64,000 nucleotides of DNA from Piper betle. Lineage: Eukaryota; Streptophyta; Magnoliopsida; Piperales; Piperaceae. The first letter of the stretch is position 1. The number at the start of each line of letters is the position of its first letter. A program made the position numbers and the translations under genes. Where the stretch lies: NCBI GenBank assembly GCA_033002965.1, contig JAURVB010002028.1:1-64000 (forward strand). The letters run 5' to 3'. Shown here piece by piece: positions 42,586-54,283 of this stretch. The notes beneath the pieces are model-generated. The model searched no databases and had not been told where the DNA came from. It worked only from the letters and a program-made list of their open reading frames with translations.

Positions 42586-43663
42586 ATGGCCACGGCGAAC
42601 TTCCGGCGGCCACCGCCGGAACAATTCCGGCAGCGGTGCCGTCTCCCCGACTTCGCCACCCCGAAGCTCTACTCCCTCTACCTTCACCCCGACCTCGCAG
42701 CCGCGACCATTCTCCGGCGCTGTCGACGTCGCCCTTGACGTCCTCCGCCCCACCCGCTTCCTCGTCCTCAACTGCCTCGACCTCGAGCTCCACTCGCCTT
42801 CCCTGCTGTTCAAGCCCTCCGATCAGACCGACGAGGTGAGTTCTCGATGTCCCTCTGCATTCGTCGGTGAAAGTTTTGATCTTTTTTTTTCTTTTTTTGG
42901 TATGAGTTCAACTTGTTTTGTTTCGGTGGTAGGCAATTCGGCCGGTGGAGGTGTATTTGTGGGAGGAAGATGAGATTTTGGTGCTTGAGTTTGACGATTG
43001 CCTGCCTGTCGGAAGTGGGGTTTTGAGTGTTCGTTTTGATGGCGTATTGAATGACAAAATGAGAGGTTTCTATCGAAGGTTTGCTCAATTTCTGCTTCTT
43101 GATTCTGATTCTGATACTGCTGGTTCTTTATTTATCATAAAATATTAAAATTATATGTTTCTGATTTAAACATTTTCCCACTTCTTATGAAAAGCCAAAT
43201 CAGCTTAGAGCCTCAAGAGTTCTATTTTTATCCTATTGTAATGTAATTGAAAATCTTTTCAAGATGGGTAAAATCTAATCGTAGTTGAGTATTGGTGACA
43301 CTCACTTTGTTAGCATTACTAGTTGTCACAAATTAGAATGCTTGTACGTCATTACTAATTAGTTGAATTAGGATTTCCTGAACCTTAATTTCTGGCTAGC
43401 GGGTGGATGACAAAGAAGAAGATGCTGATGAAGGATATGTACTTACTCAAATGTTGTTAAACTCAAAACAGAATCTAATTCTGGGTGATTTGGAGTTCCA
43501 AATACTATTTCTTATTTTTTTCAAAATATAATGATAGTTTAAGATTGTAATTTCATTTTCTTAATTAGAATAAGGAGGGATAATATTGTCAAATTGTTAG
43601 TGAACCTATGGCAAATCCAGGTTAGAAGTCTTCAGTTTTGTTTATTATATGTATAGGATAGAA

Positions 43664-43711
<48 letters not shown>

Positions 43712-46700
43712 GTTACTTCAATTATATATTCTAATTCTAGTTGAATTTGGTTTAGCAATACTATTATTCATACCAACTCATATGCCATGTTTAGCTATTA
43801 AATCTAAGTGAACTTAGAGCGCATAATCCTTCTTAAATTTGAAGTGTATTCAAAATGGGGATGATCTAAGCATAGTTTTGTTAGATGCTTAATATATTGT
43901 TAGTAATATTCATTCACAAATAGATATAAAATTATGTTGAATTTGATCCTCATTCTATTCTAGTAAGTACGAGACTGATGGGAAAGAGAGGAATATGGCA
44001 GTTACGCAATTTGAGCCAGCCGATGCTAGGCGTTGCTTTCCATGCTGGGATGAACCTGCTTTTAAAGTAAGTTTTCTGCTCTCATCTTCTCACTTTGAGT
44101 GGATAAGAGATGATCTGGTTGTTTGCTTGTTGTGTTTCTTCTTGTTGCTGATTGATTGTTTTTATTTCTTTGTGGAACTTGAATTTTCACAGGCTAGGTT
44201 CAAGTTAACTCTAGAAGTGCCATTAGACCTTGTGGCACTGTCCAACATGCCAGTAGTCAGTGAAGTTGTCATTGGAAATCACAGAAAAGTAACTTTTGAG
44301 GAATCACCAATCATGTCAACATACTTAGTGGCTGTGGTGATTGGCTACTTAGATCATGTGGAGGCTTTTAACCCTGATGGTTTGTTTTTTTCATAGCTTT
44401 TTTCTTATTTTTTATTCATAGGTCATTGCTACTTTACACGTTATGTATGCATCTTAATTGTTATGTTGTTGGTTTGTGTTGTGGTGTTGACCAGGGATCC
44501 AAGTTCGTGTTTATTCTCGAGTAGGTAAGTCCAATCTCGGACATTTTGCTTTAGATGTTGCTGTAAAGACTTTAGGTCTATATCAAAAGTAAGTACATCA
44601 TTTACTTGTTATATTTTTTTGAGCTAACACAATAAAAATCCGGATTAATGGGCATGTAACTTATTGCAGGTACTTTGCGATTCCCTATACTCTGTCCAAA
44701 TTGGACATGGTTGCAATTCCTGATTTTGCTCTTGGGGCCATGGAGAACTATGGTTTAATTACTTATCGAGAAACAGCTTTATTATATGATGAACAACATT
44801 CTTCTGCTGGTAACAAACAAAGAGTAATGCACCACTAAGACACTTAAATCCCTGGATATTCTGGGCATTTTTATTATCGACTGGTTCATCATTCATGCCA
44901 ATCTGTAAAATGTACTTATTTTGATTATTTTGTATCAGGTTGCTATTGTTGTTGCTCACGAGTTGGCCCACCAGTGGTTTGGGAATCTGGTGACAATGGA
45001 ATGGTGGACTCACTTGTGGCTTAATGAGGGTTTTGCAACTTGGGTATTACCTAAACAGATTCTATCATGCATAGTTATATTTTTTTACGTCAAAATATAA
45101 CTGTAAACCTATGGTTCATTCTTCTAGGTCAGCTTTTTGGCCACTGATAAACTGTTTCCTGACTGGAAAGTTTGGAATCAGTTTCTTGCTCAAACGACTG
45201 AGGGGCTTAAGCTAGATGGATTAGCAGAATCACATCCTATTGAGGTAATGCTTTATAGAACTATCAGCAGCACTAAAGCTATTGAGATTCCATGTGATAA
45301 TATTGGAGGCGCTTGCTTACATACTATTTGACATTATGACCTTTAACGTTTAAGTTATGAAAGAGATGCAAATATTAGTTTAGTTCTGACAGAGATGCCT
45401 TTGGTCCAAATCCTTTGATACCTTTCAATTTTTCTTATAGGTGGAGGTAAACCATTCCCGCGAGATTGATGAAATCTTCGATGCCATCAGCTATAGGAAA
45501 GGCGCATCTGTTATTAGAATGCTGCATAATTATCTTGGTGCTGAATGCTTTCAGGTGTGCAATGGATCTCTTCCATATTTCTTTCATGGACAGGAAAGTT
45601 TTGCTTTTCCAGGACATGCTGTTTTTTTATTTTTTTGGTTATTTACACAGTATTTAGCACTTTTAGATATGGAGTCTGGAAAAAAGGCTATGAGTTTTAT
45701 GCTTTTACGTTACCATGGAATAATTAATTGATCTACCTCACATATGGTTGATCATATTTGGTCATTTGTTTTTATTTTTCTAGCTCAAAATCCAAGACAC
45801 AAGTGCGTAGAGAACTATGTTTAGCTTGTGAGGTATCGTATAAACTTTGGTATGGCATTATAAAGCCTCTAATACGAACAATGCCTTGACCTTGTGTGAC
45901 AGAACATTTTTCTGTATTTCCTTTGCAGCAACCAAAAAAGGGATGGATTTTTAATGTGCAACACTTACATTGTGCCTATAAACTTTGTCAATAATGTGGC
46001 CCTTTTTTGTTCAACAACCACTAAAGATTTTGGAACCTAGAAGATTGTCAAGTTGCGTAACTGCCTATTTTTATCTCCCTTTGCCTCTGTGTATTGAAAA
46101 TGTTGTGGTAGATTTAGGTCAACAGAATTAATTTTTGGGTTTGCAATCAAATAAATATTTGATCACACGTGCTTTAATTGTTAGTCTGTTATTTTCTACA
46201 CTCAGTTTTTTGATTAAGCTAAACAAGTAGTTTTTGTTTCTCTTTGGACCCTTACTCATTTGCTCCATCATTTGAACTTGAAATAGATATTGATATTTGT
46301 TTTATTAAAATTTGGAATTATGAAAGCATATACTGTAGAGCATTTCCAATGGTATAATTAAAAATTTATGGATGATTATACTACGATAGAAAGAAAAACT
46401 CGTCCAATTGCTCGTGGATACTTTTTTTGTGAATACATGTTTAATTATTGAATACTTCTTCGTGTTTGTTGTTAGAGATCTCTCATATCGTACATAAAGC
46501 GACATGCTTGCTCAAATGCAAAGACAGAAGACTTATGGACTGTCCTTGAAGAAGAGTCCAGTCAGCCAGTGAAGATGATCATGAATTCTTGGACAAAACA
46601 GAAAGGATATCCCGTACTGTGTGTAGAACTCAAGGACAACTGGTTAAAAATTGAGCAGGTATTAATAAAGAGGAATTAGCTTCAATTATTATAGTTGCTT

Positions 46701-49054
46701 TAATATGTGTGTGTGTGTGTGCGCGCTCATTTATGTCAATGTGTTTACCTTAAATTGGAAGATACTTGATTATGGGGATCCACTACTTTGAGCTCATTCA
46801 ATTGTGGGGCCATGAAATAAACTGAAACTCCTCAACTGTAATCGAGAAAGAAACTTCCAAACTCACACTGACTATGAAGGTCTTAGTAATCATCTTGTGT
46901 TTGCAGTCACATTTCTTGTTGAGTGGACACAAAGGGGATGGCCAGTGGATTGTTCCGATCACATTATGTTGTGGTTCATACAATTTCCAAAAGAGCTTCT
47001 TGATGCATGGCAAGTATGAAAACCTGAATGTGACAGAGATAGTGGAGCCTTCAAATGTAACTGCTGGCTTACAGATAGAAGGGAGCTCTCCTGAAAGATT
47101 GTGGATCAAGTTCAATGTAGACCAAACCGGTTTTTATCGTGTGAAGTATGATGATATTCTTGCAAAAAGACTTAGATACGCAATTGAGTCTGGCTTCCTT
47201 CCAGCAAGTGATAGATATGGTAATTTAGTTATTTCTTTAATGGCTTGAACTGTTATTCAATTAGGCAATTGAATAACAGTTCCTTGGAAAGAAATGCTTC
47301 TACCTAAAGCTTTGCTTCTGGCTTCATATGCAAATCCGAAGGTTCTCTTTGGCATGAAGTTAATGTATGTTGATTACATTGGCTTCAGGTACCCTTGATG
47401 ATGCCTTTTCCTTGTGCATGGCTTCCAAGAATACATTGACATCTTTACTTTTGTTAATGAAGGCATATAAGGAGGAAGCTGACTATTCAGTGCTCTCATA
47501 CTTGATCGATGTACTTGACCTTATCCTAGTCGTCTTTGCATAATTATCTTTATGTGCTCTACATAACCTCGTTTTGCTTCGCAGATAAGTTATAAAATCT
47601 TGAAGCTGGTATCTGATGCTGCTCCTGAGTTATCAAATGATGTGAAACAATTTCTTATTAATCTTCTTCAGAATTCTTCTGGGTCTGTCTATGATCTGAC
47701 ACAGATAATAAGCCCCTTTTATTGCTTGAACTTCTTCTGCGAACTTGGACATATTTATTCATTCATTTACTTTCAGGAAGTTAGGTTGGGATGGGAACAA
47801 TGCCGAAAGTCATCTGGATGCCATGTTGAGAGGGGAAATCCTGACAGCACTTGTTATTTTTGGAGAGGAACATACACAAACTGAGGCGAAAAGACGCTTT
47901 TTTGCATTCCTTGATGGAAATACTTCATTACTCCCTCCAGACACAAGAAAAGTAAGCTGTGAAGACCCTTTTAGTTACTGTGTCTATGCTCATGTGGACC
48001 TAGACATTGTGTATAATTTTTTTCTTTTTTAACTCTTTTCTTTTGTAGTCTGCATATGTTTCTATTATGAGGACAACCAATTCTTCTAATAGGTTTGGAT
48101 TTGAGTCTCTTCTACAAATCTACAGAGAGACTGACCTAAGCCAAGAGAAGGTTCGGATCTTAGGTATGCTACTTCTTTGTTAGTTACAAATGAAAAGTGA
48201 TACACTTGGAATTATATGTTGATTCTAAGCGTCCAGAGCATCCAGAGTAATTGATATCTGCATGACAAAATGTCCGAGGAACGTACAATTTGAGAAAATA
48301 TTATTATAGAATTCTTATAATTTGGATTCAAGGTATTTGACATTTTCTTTGGTCATATAGGTTCCTTGGCAATGTGTCCAGACCCAGATATTGTCCTTGA
48401 GGTTCTGAACTTCTTGTTGAGCACGGAGGTATTTTTTATTACTGCAGTATGAGCATAGTTGGAAATATTTGACAGATATCTTGTTTAACAACAAGATTAA
48501 AAGATTTAATTGATATTAGGTCCGAAGTCAAGATGTTTTTCATGGACTATCTGGAATACGCATGGAAGGGCGTGAAGTTGCATGGACATGGCTCAAGGTG
48601 CTACATTTTTATCTTATACTTCTTTTATCAACTTTCCACAGGATTAGCAACATCCATACACTGCTTCCATGTTTATAAGTTACTTGATGGCTTCTCAGGA
48701 TAATTGGGACTATATCTCCAGAACATGGGCTGGTTTATTACTTGGTCGTTTCATAAGTATTATTGTTTCACAGGTATGTTACTGAATCAAATCGTCCAAT
48801 ACTTAACCCTTGTCGTGACTATATGCATTACATCTTCCTACTTTAACATCTACCCTCTTGTGTGCCAGTTCTCCTCAGAGGAAAAGGTCAAAGAAGTCAC
48901 AGAGTTTTTCTCCACTCGATTAAATCCATCACTTGCCCGTACCTTAAAACAAAGCATTGAGCGAGTTCAAAATAATTGCAGGTGGGCTGCAAGTGTGAGG
49001 AACGAGGCACACCTCAAAGAAGCAGTTCAGGTGCTTGCCTATCCCAAGTATTAG
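42586..49054 (+). CDS. M1 zinc aminopeptidase (puromycin-sensitive/APM1 type), 19 exons
   Basis: Exons: 42586-42835, 42933-43078, 43964-44066, 44193-44379, 44495-44588, 44670-44823, 44939-45043, 45128-45244, 45441-45554, 46476-46658, 46907-47219, 47389-47510, 47585-47682, 47777-47951, 48049-48163, 48361-48428, 48520-48597, 48699-48773 and 48869-49054. All are GT-AG and in phase, giving about 893 aa. It removes N-terminal residues from peptides. The substrate-binding GAMEN motif is at about residues 282-286. The zinc site is [10 protein letters not shown] with WLNEGFAT (ligands about H318, H322 and E341; catalytic E319). The C-terminal helical domain ends [13 protein letters not shown]. Arabidopsis APM1, linked to auxin transport and membrane trafficking, is the closest family member I know. 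Exon 1 has one extra base near 42707 (a CC): as written the frame stops at 42736, but dropping it restores [20 protein letters not shown] through to the donor. Confidence 0.92.
43665..43709. repeat. (AT)n microsatellite in aminopeptidase intron 2
   Basis: About 22 uninterrupted AT dinucleotides. Confidence 0.95.
46706..46726. repeat. (TG)n then CGCG short repeat in aminopeptidase intron 10
   Basis: ATGTGTGTGTGTGTGTGCGCGC is an alternating purine-pyrimidine run that could adopt Z-DNA. Confidence 0.85.
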
Positions 49055-50307
49055 GTTTGTGTTGAAAGTCTGAATATATAAATGTGTACGACTGATGACC
49101 ACGACAAATTGGGTTTGGGAAAAAAATAATTTAATCAACAAAAAATGCCAATTGCATTAAGTTAACTCCAGTACAGTCTGCCTCTGATAACACTTGCAGA
49201 ATGAACACAAAATTCAACTGGAAATGAAAGAAATATTATCAAGTATGTCTATCATATTTTTTTGACTGAAAGATTGATGTTAAGATGATGCTCTGTACGC
49301 ACTTTTTCTTAAAATTTTGCTCGGACAAGATTTGGTCTCTGTTTCTTAATTTTTTTCTGAAGTGCAAGGTTTCTTCTTTGAAGCAGTCTACATTTCTTAC
49401 TGTTTCTCAATCCGGGAGCTTCTTTAATCTGAATTTTTTTTTTGAAGATATGTTCTGATTGGAAGACCTAATATACTATCTGTTATCTCCTTTAAATCCT
49501 AAGAACAGAAATTTCATAACTTTTTACTGACATGAAAATATTAACTAGATTCCAATCCAAGTGGATTTCATACCCAAAAATTATCAACAGTGTCCTAATT
49601 CATTGTAGTTCTCTGCATATGTTTAGTGTGTTGGAATTTAAAAAAGCTAGCCATTGAAGCTTGCTATATTTTCTTACTGGCAATGAAGATCAACATTAGC
49701 ATGCACTCAATTCTAACAACACCATATTGAAAATTCAACTTCTTTGTCCAAAATCACCTTCAGAATAGCACTTTGTATCTACACCACTTTAATTACAAAT
49801 GCAATGCAAAACCCACTTCAATTTCACATAAGATGTGAATACGACAATGACGATAAAAAAATCAGATCATATGATTTTTTCCAAGGTGTATTCGTATGAA
49901 CTTTTTTGTTTTTCGAACTAAATAGTCAAAATATGAACCATGATCTTCCAATTGCAACTTTCATGCTTCATTGCAATTTCCATGCTTCAAAAGTAACCTC
50001 CAAAAATTGAAACATTAAGGAACAAACTTCCTTCCATTAACAACTATTCCACAATAAAACCCTAGAAGACCAAAAAGAACCTCAATAACAAAAAAGCCAA
50101 AATCAAAGCCATGATCTTCGAATTGCAACTTTCTTATTTCATAAGTAAATCTCACAAAAAATTGAAGAAGCTTCTATATGCGCAAAGATCAGAAATGTAT
50201 ATAAATATACATAGATCACCAAGAGTTAAACATTGACAACAACCATTCCCTCCTAGCACTCCAAGAACAACAGGACAAGAGTACAAAACCTTAACCTGAT
50301 CAGAATC
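49055..50307. other. Intergenic downstream of the aminopeptidase
   Basis: The first ~200 bases are probably the aminopeptidase 3' untranslated region. The rest is AT-rich, with no recognised gene. The motif CCATGATCTTC(C/G)AATTGCAACTTTC occurs twice, near 49938 and 50110, so this stretch contains an internal ~170-base duplication. Confidence 0.4.
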
Positions 50308-50715
50308 TCAGACCTGATCATTATCATCATCAACTCCCTCCCCAATCTTCATCACAACATCTTCCACCCCACCAGTTGCACCACCTACAACACTATTTCC
50401 ACGATCCAATCCTATTTCCTCTATATCCTTACAAGCCTTCTTCTTCCCTTTGGCGGCACGAGAAGGTGCGGTGGCCGCCTTTGCCTTCGCGTTCTCAACG
50501 GGGGAGATGTCGACAGTGGTGAGGGTGGAGGGGAGCGCCCTCGTTTACTTAGGCTTGAACCGGTACCTCTTGGACACAATGTTGGACTGGTTGTTGAAGT
50601 AGTTGCACTCGGACTGGTTCCCCACTCTATGGACGTACTCCTTCTCCGCTGCCAGCCAGCCCCCCCTCGTCGTCCACTTGCTTATCACCACGTTCGGGTG
50701 CATCTTCTGGTGCAT
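50308..50715 (-). pseudogene. Broken minus-strand coding region, unrecognised
   Basis: On the minus strand an ATG at 50715 opens MHQKMHPNVVISKWTTRGGW, then EKEYVHRVGNQSECNYFNNQ and SKRYRFKPK, and meets an in-frame TAA near 50548. The same frame then continues without further stops through a Lys/Ala-rich segment (ENAKAKAATAPSRAAKGKKK) and an acidic end (GEGVDDDNDQV) to TGA at 50308. One nonsense codon in an otherwise open ~135-codon frame suggests a gene that died recently or a sequence error. An acceptor-like CTGTAG precedes the ATG on this strand, so upstream exons may exist. I do not recognise the family. Confidence 0.5.
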
Positions 50716-50817
50716 GATGCTTCGATCTCTACAGCTATACTGGTGGAAAAAAGAACATCAGTTTCATTAAAAGAATGGAGTGGTATGAATGGGATTAGGA
50801 AAAGAAGAAGTTGGGCA

Positions 50818-51227
50818 CCTTTGGAATGATGGTTGAGATGATTTGTGCTGGGATGGTGAGAGACCGGGCGCCTTCTCGGCAATCAAGAAGGAGAGGCCAG
50901 GGTGAGTGGTTTCCTTCCTTCCTTCCTCCCGGGGGTGGGCGTCGGTCAATCCGACATCGGATAAGGCATTGTCTATGTCCACCCACTTAACCTTAGGCAA
51001 AAAGTCGGTCATTAAAAATAGTTAGTCACCTTTGGAATGATGGTTGAGATGATTTGTGTTGGGATGGTGAGAGACTAGGCACCTTCTCGGCAATCAAGAG
51101 GGAGAGACTAAGGCGAGTGGTTTCCTTCCTTCCTCGTTAGGGGTAGGCCTTAGTTGGTCGGACATCGAACAAAGTATTGTCCATGTTCGTTCACTTAACC
51201 TTGGGTAAAAAGTCGGTTGTCCACGAT
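50818..51227 (-). repeat. ~210-bp tandem duplication with a decayed coding copy
   Basis: 50818-51028 and 51029-51227 are about 80-90% alike by eye (both contain GGAATGATGGTTGAGATGAT, TTCTCGGCAATCAAGA and AAAAAGTCGGT). The downstream copy keeps an open minus-strand frame (MTDFLPKVKWVDIDNALSDV, 50767-51012). The upstream copy has stops. It lies immediately 5' of the broken gene at 50308-50715 on the same strand, so it may be a duplicated exon of that gene. Confidence 0.65.
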
Positions 51228-52439
51228 CAAAATTCTTCAGTCAAGTCAGTGGTCAGACACCGTCAAAATTCAGTAAATATAGGAAATTATTTTTATCTCA
51301 TATTTATTTTATTATATAATTATTTTTTTCATTATAAATATTATTTTTTTCTCACAAACAACTAATATCTCATTTATATAATCACTATCTCTTATATTTT
51401 TCTTAGTTTCTCTCATGTCAACTAGCATAAAAATTAAAATTAGTTTTTTTAAAAAAATATTTGAATAAAAAAATTATATTACAATGGGATAATTTAAAAA
51501 TAAGATTGATGTGAAATCATGGCTAGATGTGTGTCAAATAAGCCTTTTATTGGAATTAAAAATTCATGAATTATTCGACCTATTGGAGGCGTAAGTAGGA
51601 AATTACAAGGATTAAGGAAGATGATTATAAAATATTTATAAAAGAAGTTAACACAAACTGATTTGAAAAATTATTTAGATAAACCAACTATTCCTTTTGT
51701 AAATGGATTAGACGAGTAATTTGATATATTATCATGGTAGAGATTAAACATAGTACAATATCTTATTTTGGAAAAAAAATTTTAAAATGCTTTAGTCGTC
51801 CTCTGAATCGATATTTAGTATTGGAGAACAAATAGATGGCTCAACTAGGAATAGTTTGAGTCCAAAAATACTTGAAGCTTTAATATATACCCAAAATTGG
51901 TTGAGGAGTGAATATAAAGGTAATTCATATTTTATATTTATGTATTTTTTATTTTTAATATATTTTTTAATATATGTTCTTCTCCTGCTACTATATTTTT
52001 TATTTGTAGATAACCAAATAAGTTCATTATCAAATTTTTTGGAACAATGAATGTTGAATAATGAGAAGATATTGATTATTGTGTCTATAATATACATGTG
52101 AGAATGTTATATTTAATTTCTACTCTTCTAATATTTCTACAAGTAATTAACTTTTTTGTATATTTTTTCATGTAGGTGAGCTACATTGGATGAAAGATTT
52201 AAATAATAGGATATTTTGTCTTTGAAGTTTATGTAATATTGGATTACATTTTGATGTCATAGATTAATTTAAAGCTTCTATAAATCAATTATCTTTTGTT
52301 TGACTTGGAAATGTATCAAGCTAAATTTTGAAAATTTAATAAACTATGATACTAATTGAGGGCTTTCTAACTATATAGCAAGTGGTTTGATATGATTGTT
52401 AAAGTGAATATAGTGTTCTAAATTCCTAATTATAATAAA
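51228..52439. other. Intergenic, AT-rich
   Basis: AT-rich with poly-A and poly-T runs. Small open frames around 51792-52097 are not supported. Confidence 0.4.
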
Positions 52440-54037
52440 TAAAATTGTGATGAATAAGATAAGATCTTTTTACATTGATAATTGTTTGACTGATGTTAGA
52501 TGATGATTGTATTATATGTGTGATATTCATGATAAGTTTGATGCATCATTCAGTTAGTGGGCATTAGCTTCTAGATTTGATGTGTAAGTACAGAGTAGTA
52601 GCTCACCGCCTAAGCGCGTGGATATGCTTGGAGCTTCTACCAAGTTTGTTAGGACTCGCTTATGGTTTTATCTCTATACTCTATCGTGTGTTATTTTTAT
52701 AGGTAAGTAGACGTGTCGAGTGGTGGATTTATTGTATCCCACTCCATGCGGGCCATTTAGTTGCACATTATTTCTAAATTAATAACCCTCGAGGATGAGA
52801 TCCCTCGAGTATGTTTTTGAAAATAAGATCCATCACAAGTAACTTTCGGGCTTATTATATAAATCCCTTCCCATGCCTATATATAGTTTTATAGAGTTTC
52901 AGTGAGACGAGAGATAGGAAATTCAACGACTGTGTTATGCGAGCGGGCACGTGCCAGTCAAAGTGGGCTCTGGATTAGTGTAGTGACCGGTCTATTCTAA
53001 TCCCAAAGGGATCCCGACAACTCCCGTTTTGAGTTCCTTACACTTAAAGAAACGTAGATGTTTATGGGTACTATTTAGTATAGCGCATTTTCAGACTTGT
53101 AGTTCAAAGGGTACTAAAGGTTGCATGAGAGTACTCGGTCTTTGTGCTCAAGGCCATGAGAGTACTCAGGTAGTCTCGAGGGACCAGCAAATGAAATGGG
53201 AAAATCAACAAAGATGTTACCGAGTCTACAACCCAAATAGGTGCCATTCAGAGAGTTCACGAGAAGTATATGAATATTTTCTTTCATATGAGAGTTTGCC
53301 CTCATAGCTAATTTGATATTAATTATTTTCTAGACCGGTAATACTCATTACTGACATATTTTTATAATAAATGTAGGTGATGATCATGAGTAGGATGTGC
53401 CAGGAAAGACGGTGGAGCAGTAATGTCTCTTACATGCACGTATACGTGCCGACCGAATATTTGTTTTGACTGTTTTAATTGCGTTATGTTATTATGAACA
53501 ATGAAATACTTATGATGAAGATTGTGGTAAATAAAAATGGATAGTGATATTATGATTTGAAACAGATATTAGTGTGTAAGTTAAACGATAAAAGTGAAAT
53601 GTGAATAGAATGAACAAGTGGGTCAAGACCCAAATGCTGTGAATGTTTTGATGTGATAGAATATAATACGTATACATGCTTATTTTATTTTTCTTGAAAT
53701 TTTAAATAAATTTATTGCAATTATTGTTGATGTGTAAACTAATTTCACAGGGTAGACCTTAATTACACTTTTAAGAGAAATTTAGGCCGTCTTATTTTAT
53801 GAATTTTTATTGATTTTTCATCGTAGTTATTTTAGTATGCAAATTGGTTATCATGTCATCCATGTAGTAACATATTAGGTTTATTTTCGTGCATTCATCC
53901 ATGCATACTGATCGACGTTTTCCATCTCGAGATACTGAGAGTAGATCCTTATGAGTTGGGTTAGGTTAGCCGACCCAATCGGGACCAGTGACATTCCGGT
54001 TCAGTTCCCGAGTGTGAACCAAATTTGGGGTATTATA
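52440..54037 (+). mobile_element. Right half of a family A LTR
   Basis: It joins the family in the AT-rich middle (TTGATGCATCATTCAGTTAG near 52537), then follows the usual order: AGTAGTAGCTCACCGCCTAA, CCTCGAGGATGAGATCCCTC near 52787, the TATA motif near 52877, AAGGGTACTAAAGG near 53107, and an end at AATTTGGGGTATTATATA. The left half, including the GC-rich block, is missing and the terminal TGTTACA has decayed to TATTATA, so this copy is old. Confidence 0.7.
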
Positions 54038-54082
54038 TAATTTATTATTGGTCTGGTCTTAGATAATTTAGATTCTTTATTT

Positions 54083-54102
54083 ATAATAATAATAATAATA
54101 AA
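54083..54102. repeat. (AAT)n microsatellite
   Basis: Seven consecutive AAT-type trinucleotides between two LTR copies. Confidence 0.85.
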
Positions 54103-54283
54103 GGTACAATTCGAATTTAATTTAATTTTATAAACAAGAAATAGAGGATGATATTGTAAAATAGTGGGTGGACATGTAGGAGACCCAATTAAAAAAATTC
54201 AATAAAAAAGTAGTACTTTTATGAACAGAAAATAAAAGATAATATTACAAATTAGGCATAAGACATGTGATGACAAGCGAATT

